A stretch of 64,000 nt of DNA from an uncultured Ruminiclostridium sp. (GCA_934490165.1 CAKSTB010000007.1:1-64000), one strand, 5' to 3'. Positions 48,362 through 57,993 are shown, counted from the first letter of the stretch. Made by a program: numbers and translations. The notes: a model not told the origin generated them from the sequence alone.

Positions 48362-49780
48362 TTACTTCTTCTTTATAACCGTTCCCTGTCTTGTTTCCTC
48401 AACAACATAGCCCATTGCGGTTATCTTATCTCTCAGTTCATCGGCAAGTGCGAAGTTCTTATCCTTTCTTGCCTGCTTTCTCTGCTCGGCAAGCTCAAGG
48501 ATTTCGGCAGGAAGCTCATCGGCTGTATCGGCGGGCTTTTCGTTTTCCGCCTTTGCCTTTTCGATAAGCGACAGTGAAAGTACCTTGTCAAAGTCAGCGA
48601 TAAGCGCCAGCTTTGTTGCGGGTGTTGTGTCTGCCTTTAACACATCGTACAGTGCAGTGATTGCAAGCGATGTGTTTATATCGTTATCCATAGCGGCGGT
48701 GAAACCCTCACGGAGCTTATCGTATGCCGCCTTGTCGACCTCGCCCTGCTCTGCCTTTAAAAGCTGTGCTATCTTAGCTACCAGCTTTTCGTATGCGCCC
48801 TTTGCGTTGTCAAGATTTTCATAAGAGAATACGAGCGACTTTCTGTAGTGTGACAGCAGGCAGAAGAAACGGTATATCACGGGGTCGTATCCCTTGCTTT
48901 CAAGCAGTGATACGGTAAGGAACTCGCCCTTGGACTTGCTCATCTTGCCGCTGTTTGTATTCAGGTGGTGAACGTGGAACCAGTAGTTGCACCACTTGTG
49001 ACCGAGGTATGCCTCGCTCTGCGCGATCTCATTCGTGTGGTGGGGGAATGCGTTGTCGATGCCGCCGCAGTGGATATCAAGATATTCTCCGAGGTGCTTC
49101 ATACTTATGCAGCTGCACTCGATATGCCAGCCGGGGTAACCTACACCCCACGGGCTGTCCCACTTGAGCTCCTGGTCGTCAAACTTTGACTTTGTGAACC
49201 ACAGAACGAAGTCTGCCTTGTTTCTCTTGTTGCCGTCCTCTTCAACGCCCTCACGAACGCCTACCGCAAGGTCTTCCTCCTTGAAGTCGTTGAACACATA
49301 GTACTTTTCAAGCTTTGATGTATCGAAGTAGATGTTTCCGCCTGCTTCATAAGCGTAGCCCTTTTCGATAAGAGAAGAAATTACCTTGATGAAATCGGCG
49401 ATACAATGTGTAGCGGGCTCAACAACATCGGGACGCTTGATATTCAGCTTCTTGCAGTCCTCAAAGAAAGCGTCCGTGTAGTACTTTGCTATCTCCATAA
49501 CTGTCTTATGCTCACGCTTTGCACCCTTTAACATCTTGTCATCGCCTGTGTCGCCGTCGCTTGTCAGGTGTCCTACATCTGTAATGTTCATAACACGCTT
49601 GACATCATAACCGACATAGCGCAGATACTTTTCGAGCACGTCCTCCATAATGTAGCTGCGGAGGTTGCCTATGTGCGCAAAGTGGTACACGGTAGGTCCG
49701 CAGGTGTACATATTTACCTTGCCCTCGACATTCGGCACGAATTCTTCCTTTTTGTGTGACAGTGAATTATATAACTGCAT
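48362..49780 (-). CDS. cysS: Cysteinyl-tRNA synthetase
   Basis: A 472-residue class I synthetase. Zinc and HIGH-type motifs appear in TCGPTVYHFAHIGNLRSYI (Cys28 region), and KMSKSKGEFLTVS is the KMSKS loop. Other blocks are WFHVHHLNTNSGKMSKSKG and CGGIDNAFPHHTNEIAQSEA with Cys/His ligands. The C-terminal end has the usual anticodon-binding helix (LAEQRKQARKDKNFALADEL). It is the second gene of the cysE-cysS operon, 16 bases after cysE, under the T-box leader. Confidence 0.96.
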   Translation of the reverse strand: MQLYNSLSHKKEEFVPNVEGKVNMYTCGPTVYHFAHIGNLRSYIMEDVLEKYLRYVGYDVKRVMNITDVGHLTSDGDTGDDKMLKGAKREHKTVMEIAKYYTDAFFEDCKKLNIKRPDVVEPATHCIADFIKVISSLIEKGYAYEAGGNIYFDTSKLEKYYVFNDFKEEDLAVGVREGVEEDGNKRNKADFVLWFTKSKFDDQELKWDSPWGVGYPGWHIECSCISMKHLGEYLDIHCGGIDNAFPHHTNEIAQSEAYLGHKWCNYWFHVHHLNTNSGKMSKSKGEFLTVSLLESKGYDPVIYRFFCLLSHYRKSLVFSYENLDNAKGAYEKLVAKIAQLLKAEQGEVDKAAYDKLREGFTAAMDNDINTSLAITALYDVLKADTTPATKLALIADFDKVLSLSLIEKAKAENEKPADTADELPAEILELAEQRKQARKDKNFALADELRDKITAMGYVVEETRQGTVIKKK

Positions 49781-49796
49781 TTTCTTATCCTCGCTT

Positions 49797-50459
49797 TTAT
49801 TTAATATTGTTTTCTTTAAGTTCTTCTCTTAGCAGATCTATCTCGCTCTGCATTGTTTCAAGCCTGCTCTGCAAGGCACATATCTGCTGTGCCACAGGGT
49901 CGGGAATGTGTATCTGGTCAAGGTCGCAGGCGTTGACCTTCTGACCGTCACGGCGTACTACCCTTGCGGGAACGCCGACTGCCGTTGAGTTTGGCGGCAC
50001 TTCCGACAGCACAACGGCATTTGCAGCTATCTTTGCGTTATCGCCTACCTTGAAAGGTCCGAGAACCCTTGCTCCCGAGCCTACCATTACGTTGTTTCCG
50101 AGGGTGGGGTGACGCTTTCCGGTGTCCTTACCGGTACCGCCGAGCGTAACGTTCTGATACAGCGTACAGTAGTCGCCTATCTCGGTGGTTTCGCCTATTA
50201 CAACGCCGCTTCCGTGGTCGATGAACAAGCCCTTTCCTATCGTTGCACCGGGGTGTATCTCAATGCCCGTCTTGCGTAAAGCGCGCTGTGAGATCCATCT
50301 TGCTATGAAGTAGTGCTTCTTAAGATACCATTTATGCGCCCTGCGGTATGCTCTTACCGCCTTGAAGCTCGGATAGAGGAAAAATACCTCGAGGTCGCTC
50401 TTAACGGCAGGATCTCGTTCTCTGACCGATTTTATATCCGCTTTAATTTTATCGAACAT
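49797..50459 (-). CDS. cysE: Serine O-acetyltransferase
   Basis: A 220-residue left-handed beta-helix enzyme that makes O-acetylserine, the precursor of cysteine. The signature IEIHPGATIGKGLFIDHGSG, VVIGETTEIGDYCTLYQNVT, and GGTGKDTGKRHPTLGNNVMV are clear, with the catalytic His in IDHGSGVVIG. The C-terminus ends in a coiled-coil-like helix (CALQSRLETMQSEIDLLREE). I take the ATG at 50459 after GAAGGGTAGGAAACAT; the frame continues into the leader. It is first in the operon with cysS. Confidence 0.95.
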   Translation of the reverse strand: MFDKIKADIKSVRERDPAVKSDLEVFFLYPSFKAVRAYRRAHKWYLKKHYFIARWISQRALRKTGIEIHPGATIGKGLFIDHGSGVVIGETTEIGDYCTLYQNVTLGGTGKDTGKRHPTLGNNVMVGSGARVLGPFKVGDNAKIAANAVVLSEVPPNSTAVGVPARVVRRDGQKVNACDLDQIHIPDPVAQQICALQSRLETMQSEIDLLREELKENNIK

Positions 50460-50474
50460 ATGTTTCCTACCCTT

Positions 50475-50757
50475 CTCCGAAAATAAAAATGCCTCCGTCT
50501 GCATAACAGACGAAGGCGGTTCGTACCACGGTTCCACTTCGCTTCGGAGCTTGCGCTCCCTTTATGTCTTTAACGCAGACTACACGGGCAGAGATACTTA
50601 CAATATGTTTTCCCCCTGCCGACCCGGATAAAAATATCCGTACAGCCGCACTTCACCGTAAATCCGTCTGCCGTCTTTCACCTGACACGGCTCTCTGTAA
50701 GACTTCATTTTCCGGGTACTCTTGCCGTACACGGTCTTTACACCTATATTTTACTAT
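50475..50757 (-). promoter_or_regulatory. T-box leader (cysteine) of cysE-cysS
   Basis: On the minus strand the leader shows the distal stem I motif AGAGAGCCGTGTCAGGTGAA, a specifier-like GAAGTGCGG containing the Cys codon TGC, and the T-box sequence GTGGAACCGTGGTACGAACC. A terminator follows at 50517-50491 (GCCTTCGTCTG pairing with CAGACGGAGGC) with a T-run. Uncharged tRNA-Cys should pair with the T-box and prevent termination. The antiterminator is implied by the T-box and the 5' side of the terminator. Confidence 0.88.
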
Positions 50758-50763
50758 ATGCTT

Positions 50764-50792
50764 AGTGTATCATAAATGCAACGCCGTGTCAA
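50764..50792 (-). promoter_or_regulatory. Promoter of the cysE-cysS operon
   Basis: Minus strand TTGACA (50792-50787), 17 bp, TACACT (50769-50764). Confidence 0.7.
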
Positions 50793-50815
50793 GCGGAAAA
50801 ATATGAATTAAGAAA

Positions 50816-50999
50816 CTTACCTACTTGTAGAAAAAGTCTGTTTTTAAGAAAACAGCTTATTCTCAATCCCTATCCCCAAACCCCTTTCCCCCAGAAAGGG
50901 GCTATATTACTGGGGCTACCGCCCCTAGACCCTGTCGGGGGCTACACCCCTGCGACCCCTTTTTTAGCAAAGATAGCAATTTTTCTATAAACTAAAAGC
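50816..50999. other. Gene-free stretch with G/C-rich hairpins downstream of phoR
   Basis: It contains several short inverted repeats (CCCCTTTCCCCCAGAAAGGGG, GGGGCTACCGCCCC, GGGGGCTACACCCC) that could act as terminators for the leftward phoR transcript. No coding frame is seen. Confidence 0.5.
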
Positions 51000-52742
51000 T
51001 TACTCCGTTATATTCTTTGCGATAGGCAGTCTTACGCAGACGAGCGTTCCCCTGCCGAGCTCACTGTCTAATGTCACCGTTCCGCCGTAGCAGTTGACGA
51101 TATGCTTTACTATAGAAAGCCCGAGTCCCGTACTGCCCTCTTTTGTACTCCTGCCTTTATCTACTCTGTAGAAACGCTCAAATACACGGTTAAGCGACTC
51201 CTTAGGTATTCCTATGCCGTTATCCTTTACATAAATACAGCCTATTTCTCCGACATTGTGCAAGGTGATCTCTACCTTGCCGCCGTCCTTGTTGTACTTT
51301 ACAGCGTTGCTGACTATGTTTTCGACAAGCTCGTATATATGCTTGTATGCGGCGCGGACGGTAAAGCCGTCACCCGACAGATCTATCGTCACATTCTTTG
51401 CCGATGCCGAGGGTTCAAGGCATTCCTTTACTGCGGTGCATATCTCGGACAGCTTGCAGTCGGTTATCTCTTCTGCTGTCGTCTTGTTTTCAAGCGAGGA
51501 TATTTCAAGGATATCGCTGATTATGGTTGACATTCTCTTGGCTTCGGTAAGGATCTTTCCGATGTAATAGTCCTTTTTATCCTTCGGCACAAGTCCGTTT
51601 TCAAGAAGCTCCGCAAAGCCTGAAATTGCCGTCAGCGGCGTTTTCAGTTCATGTCCCGCATTCGCAAAGAAATCAGCCTTCAGCTGTTCTGACATACGCT
51701 TGTCGGTAACATCGCGGATAACCATAAGTCCGCCGTGCATTGCGTCTATCCCGCTCTTGGAAACAGGGAATATCTGAACGAGCAGTATCCTGCCGTCAAC
51801 TGTGCTTTCAATATTTACCGTCTTATCCTCGGTTGCCGCCTTTTCAGCACCGCTTATTATCTCCGGCTTTCTTGCAAGCTCGGGGATAGTTGAAATGCGG
51901 CTGTCTTTGGAAGATCCGAGCAGTTTTAATCCCGCACGGTTGATGGATATCACGGACAGGTCATTATCATAGAGTATAACGCCGTCCTGAAGGCTCTCAA
52001 GTATGAAGCGTTCCTTTTCACGCTCGTTTTCAAGCGTTTTCATATTATCCTGTATGTTCTTACGCATAAAGTTGAACATCGTCACGAACTCGTCAAGCTC
52101 AGGGTACTTGTGCGAGGGTATCTCTTCGAGCTCGGCGGCGTTTTCATTGCTTACGTCCTTCATCTTGCCCATAGCCGCTGATATACTGTTGATAGGCTTC
52201 ATTATCTGCCGTGCGACACTGCTTACCGCTATAAGTCCGGCAACTATACCTATTGCGGCGGCTATAAGCATAGGTGCAATGAACATCGAAGCAAAATCCA
52301 TATAGCTGTTTATGTTATAGCTTATACGGATTATATCGTCGTCCTTTACCTTCATAGCGGCATATATCTGATTTTTCCCGAGTGTCTTTGAATATCTTAC
52401 CGATACCCCACTTCCCGTAAGCTCGGCTTGCTTTATCTCCTCACGGGTGCTGTGGTTATCGTCTGGCTCGCCGTCTATATAGGTATCTACAAATACAGTG
52501 CCGTCCTTATTGATAAAGCTCACTCTGGCATCGCCGATAAGTGAGCTTAATCTGTAAGCGAGATCATAGTCGTGGCTTGGTTCGTCCTCATATATCTCAC
52601 GGATAAGCCCGAGAGAGGTCAGCATATCGCTTTTTCTGACATTCTGTTCCGTACTTGAAAGCAGTGCGGTCGCAGAAACAATACACACCGACATAACTAT
52701 CGCTATCACAATAAGAAAACGTACTATAAGTGCTTTTTTCAT
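51000..52742 (-). CDS. phoR: Sensor histidine kinase of the phosphate system
   Basis: A 580-residue membrane kinase. TM1 is near residues 8-28, an extracytoplasmic domain follows (~30-150), and TM2 lies near 155-180 (MLIAAAIGIVAGLIAVSSVA). Next come a HAMP domain, a PAS domain (DNDLSVISINRAGLKLLGSS), the HisKA motif FFANAGHELKTPLTAISGF with its phosphorylated His, and the ATPase boxes (NIVSNAVKYNKDGG, VKDNGIGIPKESLNRVFERF, GSTGLGLSIVKHIV). It is probably PhoR because it is followed upstream by PhoP, PhoU and Pst genes. GGGAGGACGTACAG precedes the ATG. Confidence 0.9.
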   Translation of the reverse strand: MKKALIVRFLIVIAIVMSVCIVSATALLSSTEQNVRKSDMLTSLGLIREIYEDEPSHDYDLAYRLSSLIGDARVSFINKDGTVFVDTYIDGEPDDNHSTREEIKQAELTGSGVSVRYSKTLGKNQIYAAMKVKDDDIIRISYNINSYMDFASMFIAPMLIAAAIGIVAGLIAVSSVARQIMKPINSISAAMGKMKDVSNENAAELEEIPSHKYPELDEFVTMFNFMRKNIQDNMKTLENEREKERFILESLQDGVILYDNDLSVISINRAGLKLLGSSKDSRISTIPELARKPEIISGAEKAATEDKTVNIESTVDGRILLVQIFPVSKSGIDAMHGGLMVIRDVTDKRMSEQLKADFFANAGHELKTPLTAISGFAELLENGLVPKDKKDYYIGKILTEAKRMSTIISDILEISSLENKTTAEEITDCKLSEICTAVKECLEPSASAKNVTIDLSGDGFTVRAAYKHIYELVENIVSNAVKYNKDGGKVEITLHNVGEIGCIYVKDNGIGIPKESLNRVFERFYRVDKGRSTKEGSTGLGLSIVKHIVNCYGGTVTLDSELGRGTLVCVRLPIAKNITE

Positions 52743-52757
52743 CTGTACGTCCTCCCG

Positions 52758-53456
52758 TTATTCTCCTATAAATCTGTAGCCGATACCTCTCACCGTCTTG
52801 ATAAGATGTGCATTATCGGCATCATCGCTGAGTTTTTTCCTGAGTGTTCCTATGTGCATATCAAGTGTTCGCGTTTCACCGACAAAATCTATGCCCCATA
52901 CCTTTGTCAGAAGCTCCTCGCGGCTGACAACTCTTGAACGGTTCTTAAGAAGATACAGCAACAGCTCATACTCTTTCAGCGTCAGCTCTACCGGCTGTCC
53001 GTCGCGGCTGACTTCACGCAGTGACGTGTTTATCGTAATGCCGCCTGCGGTTATCTTATCCGATGTACTTTCGGCAGAGGTCCTGCCCGCACGTCTGAGC
53101 AGTGCCTTTATTCTTGCGGCAAGCTCCATAATACCGAACGGCTTTGTAAGATAGTCGTCTGCGCCGTTTTCAAGTCCGAACACCTTGTCTATCTCCGCAG
53201 ATTTTGCTGTCAGCATAAGTATAGGCGTATTCTTAGTTGCTTCCTTTTCACGGAGTATTTTTACCGCCTGTACACCGTCCATACCGGGTAACATTATATC
53301 AAACAGAAATATATCCGGCGGCTGTTTTTCGGCGGCGGCAAGACAGTCCTCGGCGCTTACAAAGCTTTCGACTTCATACGAATAAGCGGAAAGAGCAACT
53401 GTGACCAGCTCCCTTATACTGTCATCGTCCTCGGTTATGTAGACACGTTCAGCCAT
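52758..53456 (-). CDS. phoP: Response regulator, PhoP/PhoB type
   Basis: A 232-residue OmpR-family regulator. The receiver has the acidic pocket (YITEDDDSIRELV), phosphorylated Asp in FLFDIMLPGMDGVQ, and Lys in DDYLTKPFGIMELA. The winged-helix domain follows (LTLKEYELLLYLLKNRSRVV, then IGTLRKKLSDDADNAHLIKT and VRGIGYRF). I use the ATG at 53456, 8 bases after GGAGG, rather than the TTG at 53471 inside that site. It likely activates the pst promoter through a Pho box. Confidence 0.93.
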   Translation of the reverse strand: MAERVYITEDDDSIRELVTVALSAYSYEVESFVSAEDCLAAAEKQPPDIFLFDIMLPGMDGVQAVKILREKEATKNTPILMLTAKSAEIDKVFGLENGADDYLTKPFGIMELAARIKALLRRAGRTSAESTSDKITAGGITINTSLREVSRDGQPVELTLKEYELLLYLLKNRSRVVSREELLTKVWGIDFVGETRTLDMHIGTLRKKLSDDADNAHLIKTVRGIGYRFIGE

Positions 53457-53474
53457 TATATCTGCCTCCAAAGT

Positions 53475-54131
53475 TTAAATAATGCGGGTATTCTTATATT
53501 CACCTGTCTTGAAGAACTCGACCCACTCGCAGATATTTACTGCGTGGTCGGCTATTCTTTCTAGATATTTTACTATCATAAGGGCATCGACCGCAACATC
53601 GCCGTTGCAATGCTCGCTCTTTATAAGCTCGACTATACGATTTCTTATCGAAATGAACAGTTCATCGACCTCATCGTCCGCCTTGATGGTTTCGTTTGCG
53701 AGCGTCATATCTGTAGTAACGAACGAATCGATCGAATGCGATACCATTATTATGACCTTTTCGCTCATAGTCTGTATCTCTTTTACGATATGCATAATGG
53801 TGGATACATCGGCTGTAAGGCTGATCTCCGCAATATCGGCGGCATTATCGGCGATACGCTCCATATCGGTCACCATTTTCAGTGCCGCAGAAACCTTACG
53901 CAGATCCCTTGCGACAGGCTGTTCACGCAGAATTATCGACAGGCACTGGCTTTCGATGTTCTTTTCTTCTTCATCTACCTGTCTGTCGCCGTCTACTACT
54001 TTTTTTGCAAGCTCAGCATCGCTGTCACGCAGTGCTGTTATCGATGAAGCTATAGCCTCTTCTATCATTCCGCCCATGCGGATAAGGTCGTTATTCAGCT
54101 TGCCGAGCTTATGCTCAAATGTTTCTCTCAT
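53475..54131 (-). CDS. phoU: Phosphate-specific transport regulator PhoU
   Basis: A 218-residue all-helical protein with two PhoU three-helix repeats. The metal-contact motif appears as LKMVTDMERIADNAADIAEI in the first repeat and ALMIVKYLERIADHAVNICE in the second (E/DXXXD type). It links the Pst transporter to PhoR and restrains phosphate signalling. It starts 45 bases after pstB and uses AAAGGGCGAAG as ribosome site. Confidence 0.94.
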   Translation of the reverse strand: MRETFEHKLGKLNNDLIRMGGMIEEAIASSITALRDSDAELAKKVVDGDRQVDEEEKNIESQCLSIILREQPVARDLRKVSAALKMVTDMERIADNAADIAEISLTADVSTIMHIVKEIQTMSEKVIIMVSHSIDSFVTTDMTLANETIKADDEVDELFISIRNRIVELIKSEHCNGDVAVDALMIVKYLERIADHAVNICEWVEFFKTGEYKNTRII

Positions 54132-54176
54132 TTTTCTTCGCCCTTTCTAATATAATATCACACATATTGCAGAAAA

Positions 54177-54956
54177 TCAACCGAAACGTCCTGTGATATA
54201 ATCCTCAGTGCGTTTATCCTTAGGACGTGAGAACAACTCATCTGTCGGAGCGTACTCAACCATTTCGCCTACAAGGAAAAATGCGGTGTAATCCGAAATT
54301 CTGGTTGCCTGCTGCATATTGTGAGTTACGATAGCAACGGTGTACGTTTCCTTCAGCGTGTTCATAAGCTCTTCGATTTTCAATGTAGATACGGGGTCAA
54401 GCGCAGATGTCGGTTCGTCCATCAAGATTATTTCCGGCTGAACCGCAATCGCTCTTGCTATGCATATTCTCTGCTGCTGACCGCCCGAAAGGCTGAGAGC
54501 GGACTTGTGCAGTCTGTCCTTAACTTCATCAAATACAGCCGCACCGATAAGACTCTCCTCAACTATCCTGTCAAGCTTTGCTTTGCTCTTTATGCCGTGA
54601 ACTCTCGGACCGTACGCTATATTATCGTATATGCTCATTGGGAACGGATTTGGCTTCTGGAACACCATTCCTATCCTGCGGCGCAGTACGTTTGTGTCAA
54701 CGCCGTCCGCATAGATATCCTCACCGTCAAGCAGGAACTGACCTGTTATCTTACAGTCCGGAATAAGGTCGTTCATACGGTTAAGGCTTTTAAGATATGT
54801 AGATTTACCGCAACCCGAAGGGCCTATGAATGCGGTTATTTTGTTTGTCTTTATATCAAGGTTTATATCCTTAAGTGCGTGATTTTCGCCGTAATAGAGA
54901 TTTACGTTTCTTGTACAGAGCTTGACATTGCTCTGAGGTACTAATATATCTGACAT
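54177..54956 (-). CDS. pstB: Phosphate ABC transporter ATP-binding protein
   Basis: A 259-residue ATPase. Walker A is FIGPSGCGKSTYLKSLNRMN, the signature is ALSLSGGQQQRICIARAIAV, Walker B is EIILMDEPTSALDPVST, and the H-loop is TVAIVTHNMQQATRIS. The NLYYGENHALKDINLDI start and the DLIPDCKITGQFLLDGEDIY block are specific to PstB. It energises phosphate uptake with PstA and PstC. Confidence 0.96.
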   Translation of the reverse strand: MSDILVPQSNVKLCTRNVNLYYGENHALKDINLDIKTNKITAFIGPSGCGKSTYLKSLNRMNDLIPDCKITGQFLLDGEDIYADGVDTNVLRRRIGMVFQKPNPFPMSIYDNIAYGPRVHGIKSKAKLDRIVEESLIGAAVFDEVKDRLHKSALSLSGGQQQRICIARAIAVQPEIILMDEPTSALDPVSTLKIEELMNTLKETYTVAIVTHNMQQATRISDYTAFFLVGEMVEYAPTDELFSRPKDKRTEDYITGRFG

Positions 54957-54983
54957 TGTTTATCCTCATTTCTCACTTTGGCT

Positions 54984-55880
54984 TTATACCGAACGTTTTT
55001 TTCTTATTCTGTAGGCTACAAGCTTTGCGCATATATTGATTATAAGTACTGTTACAAGCAGCACAAGCGCCGTGGAGAATGCGTATTTCATTTCCGCACC
55101 GCCGCGCTGTGCATACTGGTAAAGCTGAACCGTGAGCGATCCGCCCTGGTTCATCACCTTTGCGAATATGTCGCCGATCGAATTTATACCGACTTCAGCC
55201 GCAATACCTGCCGTGAAGATAAGAGCCGCAGACTCGCCGACTATACGACCGATAGACAGAATCACAGAGGTCAGAATACCGTCTATACAGCTCGGAAGAA
55301 CGACAGTTCTTATTGTATGCCACTTGGGTGCTCCAAGACCTATTGCACCCTCCCTGTAGCCCATAGGGACTGTCTTTATCGCTTCCTGTGTAGTTCTTAT
55401 TATAGTGGGAAGAACCATAATCGAAAGCGTCAACGCACCTGTCAGCAGTGAGTAGTTTACCTTGAAGATATTGTAGAAGAACACACTGCCGAAAAGTCCG
55501 TATATAATTGAGGGGATACCTGCAAGAGTTTCGGTGGTAAATTCGATCATTCTTGTGAGTCTGCCCTGCTTTGCGTATTCGGTAAGGTATATAGCCGCGC
55601 CTACGCCGATAGGCGTTGCAACTATCAGGGTGATAATTACAAGATACAGCGTATTTACTATATTGCCGAGCACGCCGTAGTTCTCATAAGGATATGAGAA
55701 TGCGGGAGTAGTGAGGAAGTTCAGGCTCATACCCTCTGTTCCTTTTATGATTATGTAGATTATTATACCGAGCGTCAGCGCTACAACTATGCCCGATGAC
55801 AGGAATATCAACAGCTTAAGTATTATATCGCTCGGTCTTCTGCGCTTTGAGGTAAGTGAATTGGAAACTGTCTTTGCCAT
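54984..55880 (-). CDS. pstA: Phosphate ABC transporter permease PstA
   Basis: A 298-residue permease with about six helices. Landmarks are VALTLGIIIYIIIKGTEGMS, the YLTEYAKQGRLTRMIEFTTE, LAGIPSIIYGLFGSVFF and the EAA-type coupling loop VPMGYREGAIGLGAPKWHTI. It is 6 bases from pstC upstream. Together with PstC it forms the channel. Confidence 0.94.
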   Translation of the reverse strand: MAKTVSNSLTSKRRRPSDIILKLLIFLSSGIVVALTLGIIIYIIIKGTEGMSLNFLTTPAFSYPYENYGVLGNIVNTLYLVIITLIVATPIGVGAAIYLTEYAKQGRLTRMIEFTTETLAGIPSIIYGLFGSVFFYNIFKVNYSLLTGALTLSIMVLPTIIRTTQEAIKTVPMGYREGAIGLGAPKWHTIRTVVLPSCIDGILTSVILSIGRIVGESAALIFTAGIAAEVGINSIGDIFAKVMNQGGSLTVQLYQYAQRGGAEMKYAFSTALVLLVTVLIINICAKLVAYRIRKKRSV

Positions 55881-55886
55881 AACCTA

Positions 55887-56891
55887 TCACGCCTTTCCTG
55901 CGGTCTTAGCCGCTTTTTCCTTCTTGCCGCCCTTTTTGAGTATGCCGTTTAATATCAGATTGATTATCATAATGAATACGAACAGCACAAGTCCGATCGC
56001 AAAGAGCGCTTCTCTGTGAAGTCCGCTTGAATACGGAAATTCGGCAACGATACCTGTTGTAAGGAACTTGACCGATGAGAACAGCTCGGGCATATTAGCA
56101 CTGTTGCCCGCAACAAGGATAATAGCCATAGCTTCACCTATCGCCCTGCCGACACCGAGAACGACACCCGAAGCAATTCCCGACTTTGCGGCAGGGATAA
56201 CTACCTTGAAGATAGTCTGTATCTTGGTAGCGCCCAGTCCGTAGCTTGCTTCTCTGTACTCTGAGGGTACTGCGCTTATTGCATTTTCGGAGATATTGAT
56301 AATTGTCGGGAGTATCATTATCGCAAGCACGATTATAGCACTCGCAAGGTTTGCGCCGCCTGTGAACTGATGCTCGGGGTCGTTGGCATAGATGATCTCT
56401 TCAAGTCCGTACATAAGCGGCTTTACAAGGTTAGCGCCGAGAAGACCGTATATAACCGACGGAATACCTGCAAGCAGTTCAACTGCCGGCTTTACAACAT
56501 TTTTTAAAGTCTTTGGTGCAAGCTCGGATAAGAACACCGCTGTGAGAAGTCCTATCGGCACGCCGATCACTATAGCGCCGAGAGTACCGAATATTGACGT
56601 GAGTATCAGCGGAAGTATTCCGAACTGCTCTTTCTTTGCATACCAGGTGTCGCCGAACAAAAAGTCGGTTATGCCGATCTTTCCGATAGCGGGCGCACCG
56701 GATATTATCATATATATCGTTATCATCAGAACGCACGCTACAGCAGTTATGCCACATACAGTGAAGATGTATTTCATCACGCGTTCCGTTACATTCGTAA
56801 ATCCTGATTTTTTACTTCTGATCGCAGATTTCTGTTTTCCTATCGTGCTAACCGCTACAGCAGCACCGCTCATTTTTTCCAAGCAAACCAT
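55887..56891 (-). CDS. pstC: Phosphate ABC transporter permease PstC
   Basis: A 334-residue permease. LADFLFG-like ITDFLFGDTWYAKKEQFGIL, VELLAGIPSVIYGLLGANLV, the coupling loop AVPSEYREASYGLGATKIQT and VGRAIGEAMAIILVAGNSAN are typical. Start is ambiguous: the ATG at 56891 overlaps AAAGGATGG. A TTG at 56882 lies 5 bases past that site, and an ATG at 56873 also fits. The N-terminal ~30 residues are polar and cytoplasmic. Confidence 0.92.
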   Translation of the reverse strand: MVCLEKMSGAAVAVSTIGKQKSAIRSKKSGFTNVTERVMKYIFTVCGITAVACVLMITIYMIISGAPAIGKIGITDFLFGDTWYAKKEQFGILPLILTSIFGTLGAIVIGVPIGLLTAVFLSELAPKTLKNVVKPAVELLAGIPSVIYGLLGANLVKPLMYGLEEIIYANDPEHQFTGGANLASAIIVLAIMILPTIINISENAISAVPSEYREASYGLGATKIQTIFKVVIPAAKSGIASGVVLGVGRAIGEAMAIILVAGNSANMPELFSSVKFLTTGIVAEFPYSSGLHREALFAIGLVLFVFIMIINLILNGILKKGGKKEKAAKTAGKA

Positions 56892-56921
56892 CCTTTCGGG
56901 ATCACATACAAATATGTTTTA

Positions 56922-56975
56922 TACAGCAAATTCCGGTAACGGATTGCTACCGGAAAAGCCATTTACTGTATAGGA
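56922..56975 (-). other. Intercistronic hairpin between pstS and pstC
   Basis: TTCCGGTA (56931-56938) and TACCGGAA (56948-56955) form a stem. An outer ATACAG/CTGTAT pair flanks it. It probably attenuates read-through from pstS into pstCAB, or protects the pstS mRNA end, since PstS is needed in excess. There is no strong T-run. Confidence 0.6.
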
Positions 56976-56993
56976 ATTATCAACTTGCTTTAA

Positions 56994-57887
56994 TTACTTT
57001 ACGGGAACTGCACCCTGTGCAAGTACGAGTGCCTGACCTTCTTCTGAGAGAATGAAGTCGAGGTAAGCTTTTGCGAGCTTGTTATCGGAACCCTTGAGTG
57101 TTGCGCAGATGAAAGGTCTTTGTACTTCGTAAGCGCCGCTCTTTACGTTCTCTTCTGTAGCTTCAACTCCGCCGACCTTAAGTGCCTTTACTGTTTCATC
57201 AACGTTTGCAAGTGAAGCGTAACCGATAGCACCGTCAGTTGTTGCAACCGCATTGATCACAGAACCTGTGGATTCAAGCTCCTGTGCGTACTTAGGCTCT
57301 TTGTCACCCATTACGATCGACTCAAAACCATCTCTTGTACCCGAACCGTCCTCACGACCGATAACTACGATCGACTTGTCATCACCGCCGAGATCCTTCC
57401 AGTTTGTGATCTCGCCTGAGTAAACCTTTGCAAGATCCTCTATTGTGATATCCTCAAGCTTGTTTGTAGGATTAACTACAAGAGCGATACCGTCAAGACC
57501 GATCACTGTAGCGTCAAGCTTTTCGGCTTCTTCGTCCTTGAGCTTTCTTGATGAGTTACCGATGTCGCACTTACCCTCGGAAGCTTCCTGGATACCTGTA
57601 CCTGAACCTGTGAGGTTTAAGTTTACTGTAACGCCCTTGTTCTTATCCATGAAAGCGCCGTTTACAGCCTTGATAACCTTTTCCATAGATGTTGAACCGT
57701 TCATTGACAGTGTGCCGCTGAGCTCTTCTGTAGCGGAAGATGATGCTTCTGCCGATGAAGCTTCGCTTGCAGATGTGCCTGCTGCGGAAGATGTGCCTGC
57801 CGTACTGCTTGTTGCGCTGTCTGAACATCCTGTTGCTGTAGCTGCTAATGCTACGCCTGCGATAAGTGATATTAACTTCTTGTTCAT
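56994..57887 (-). CDS. pstS: Phosphate-binding lipoprotein PstS
   Basis: A 297-residue binding protein. It has a signal sequence with lipobox ATGC (Cys21) and a Ser/Ala/Thr-rich linker to ~60. The binding domain has MNGSTSMEKVIKAVNGAFM and the phosphate loop LTGSGTGIQEASEGKCDIGN, followed by GREDGSGTRDGFESI. I take the ATG at 57887 after AAAGGAAACAAC; the upstream frame is leader. It captures phosphate outside the cell for PstCAB. Confidence 0.95.
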   Translation of the reverse strand: MNKKLISLIAGVALAATATGCSDSATSSTAGTSSAAGTSASEASSAEASSSATEELSGTLSMNGSTSMEKVIKAVNGAFMDKNKGVTVNLNLTGSGTGIQEASEGKCDIGNSSRKLKDEEAEKLDATVIGLDGIALVVNPTNKLEDITIEDLAKVYSGEITNWKDLGGDDKSIVVIGREDGSGTRDGFESIVMGDKEPKYAQELESTGSVINAVATTDGAIGYASLANVDETVKALKVGGVEATEENVKSGAYEVQRPFICATLKGSDNKLAKAYLDFILSEEGQALVLAQGAVPVK

Positions 57888-57993
57888 GTTGTTTCCTTTC
57901 TTAAAGGGGTTCTCCCCCGGAGTTTCCTGATACTCCGTAATATTTATGTACATTTTTATCTGCCGTTCGGTATCCCTCCCGACTACATTTCAT

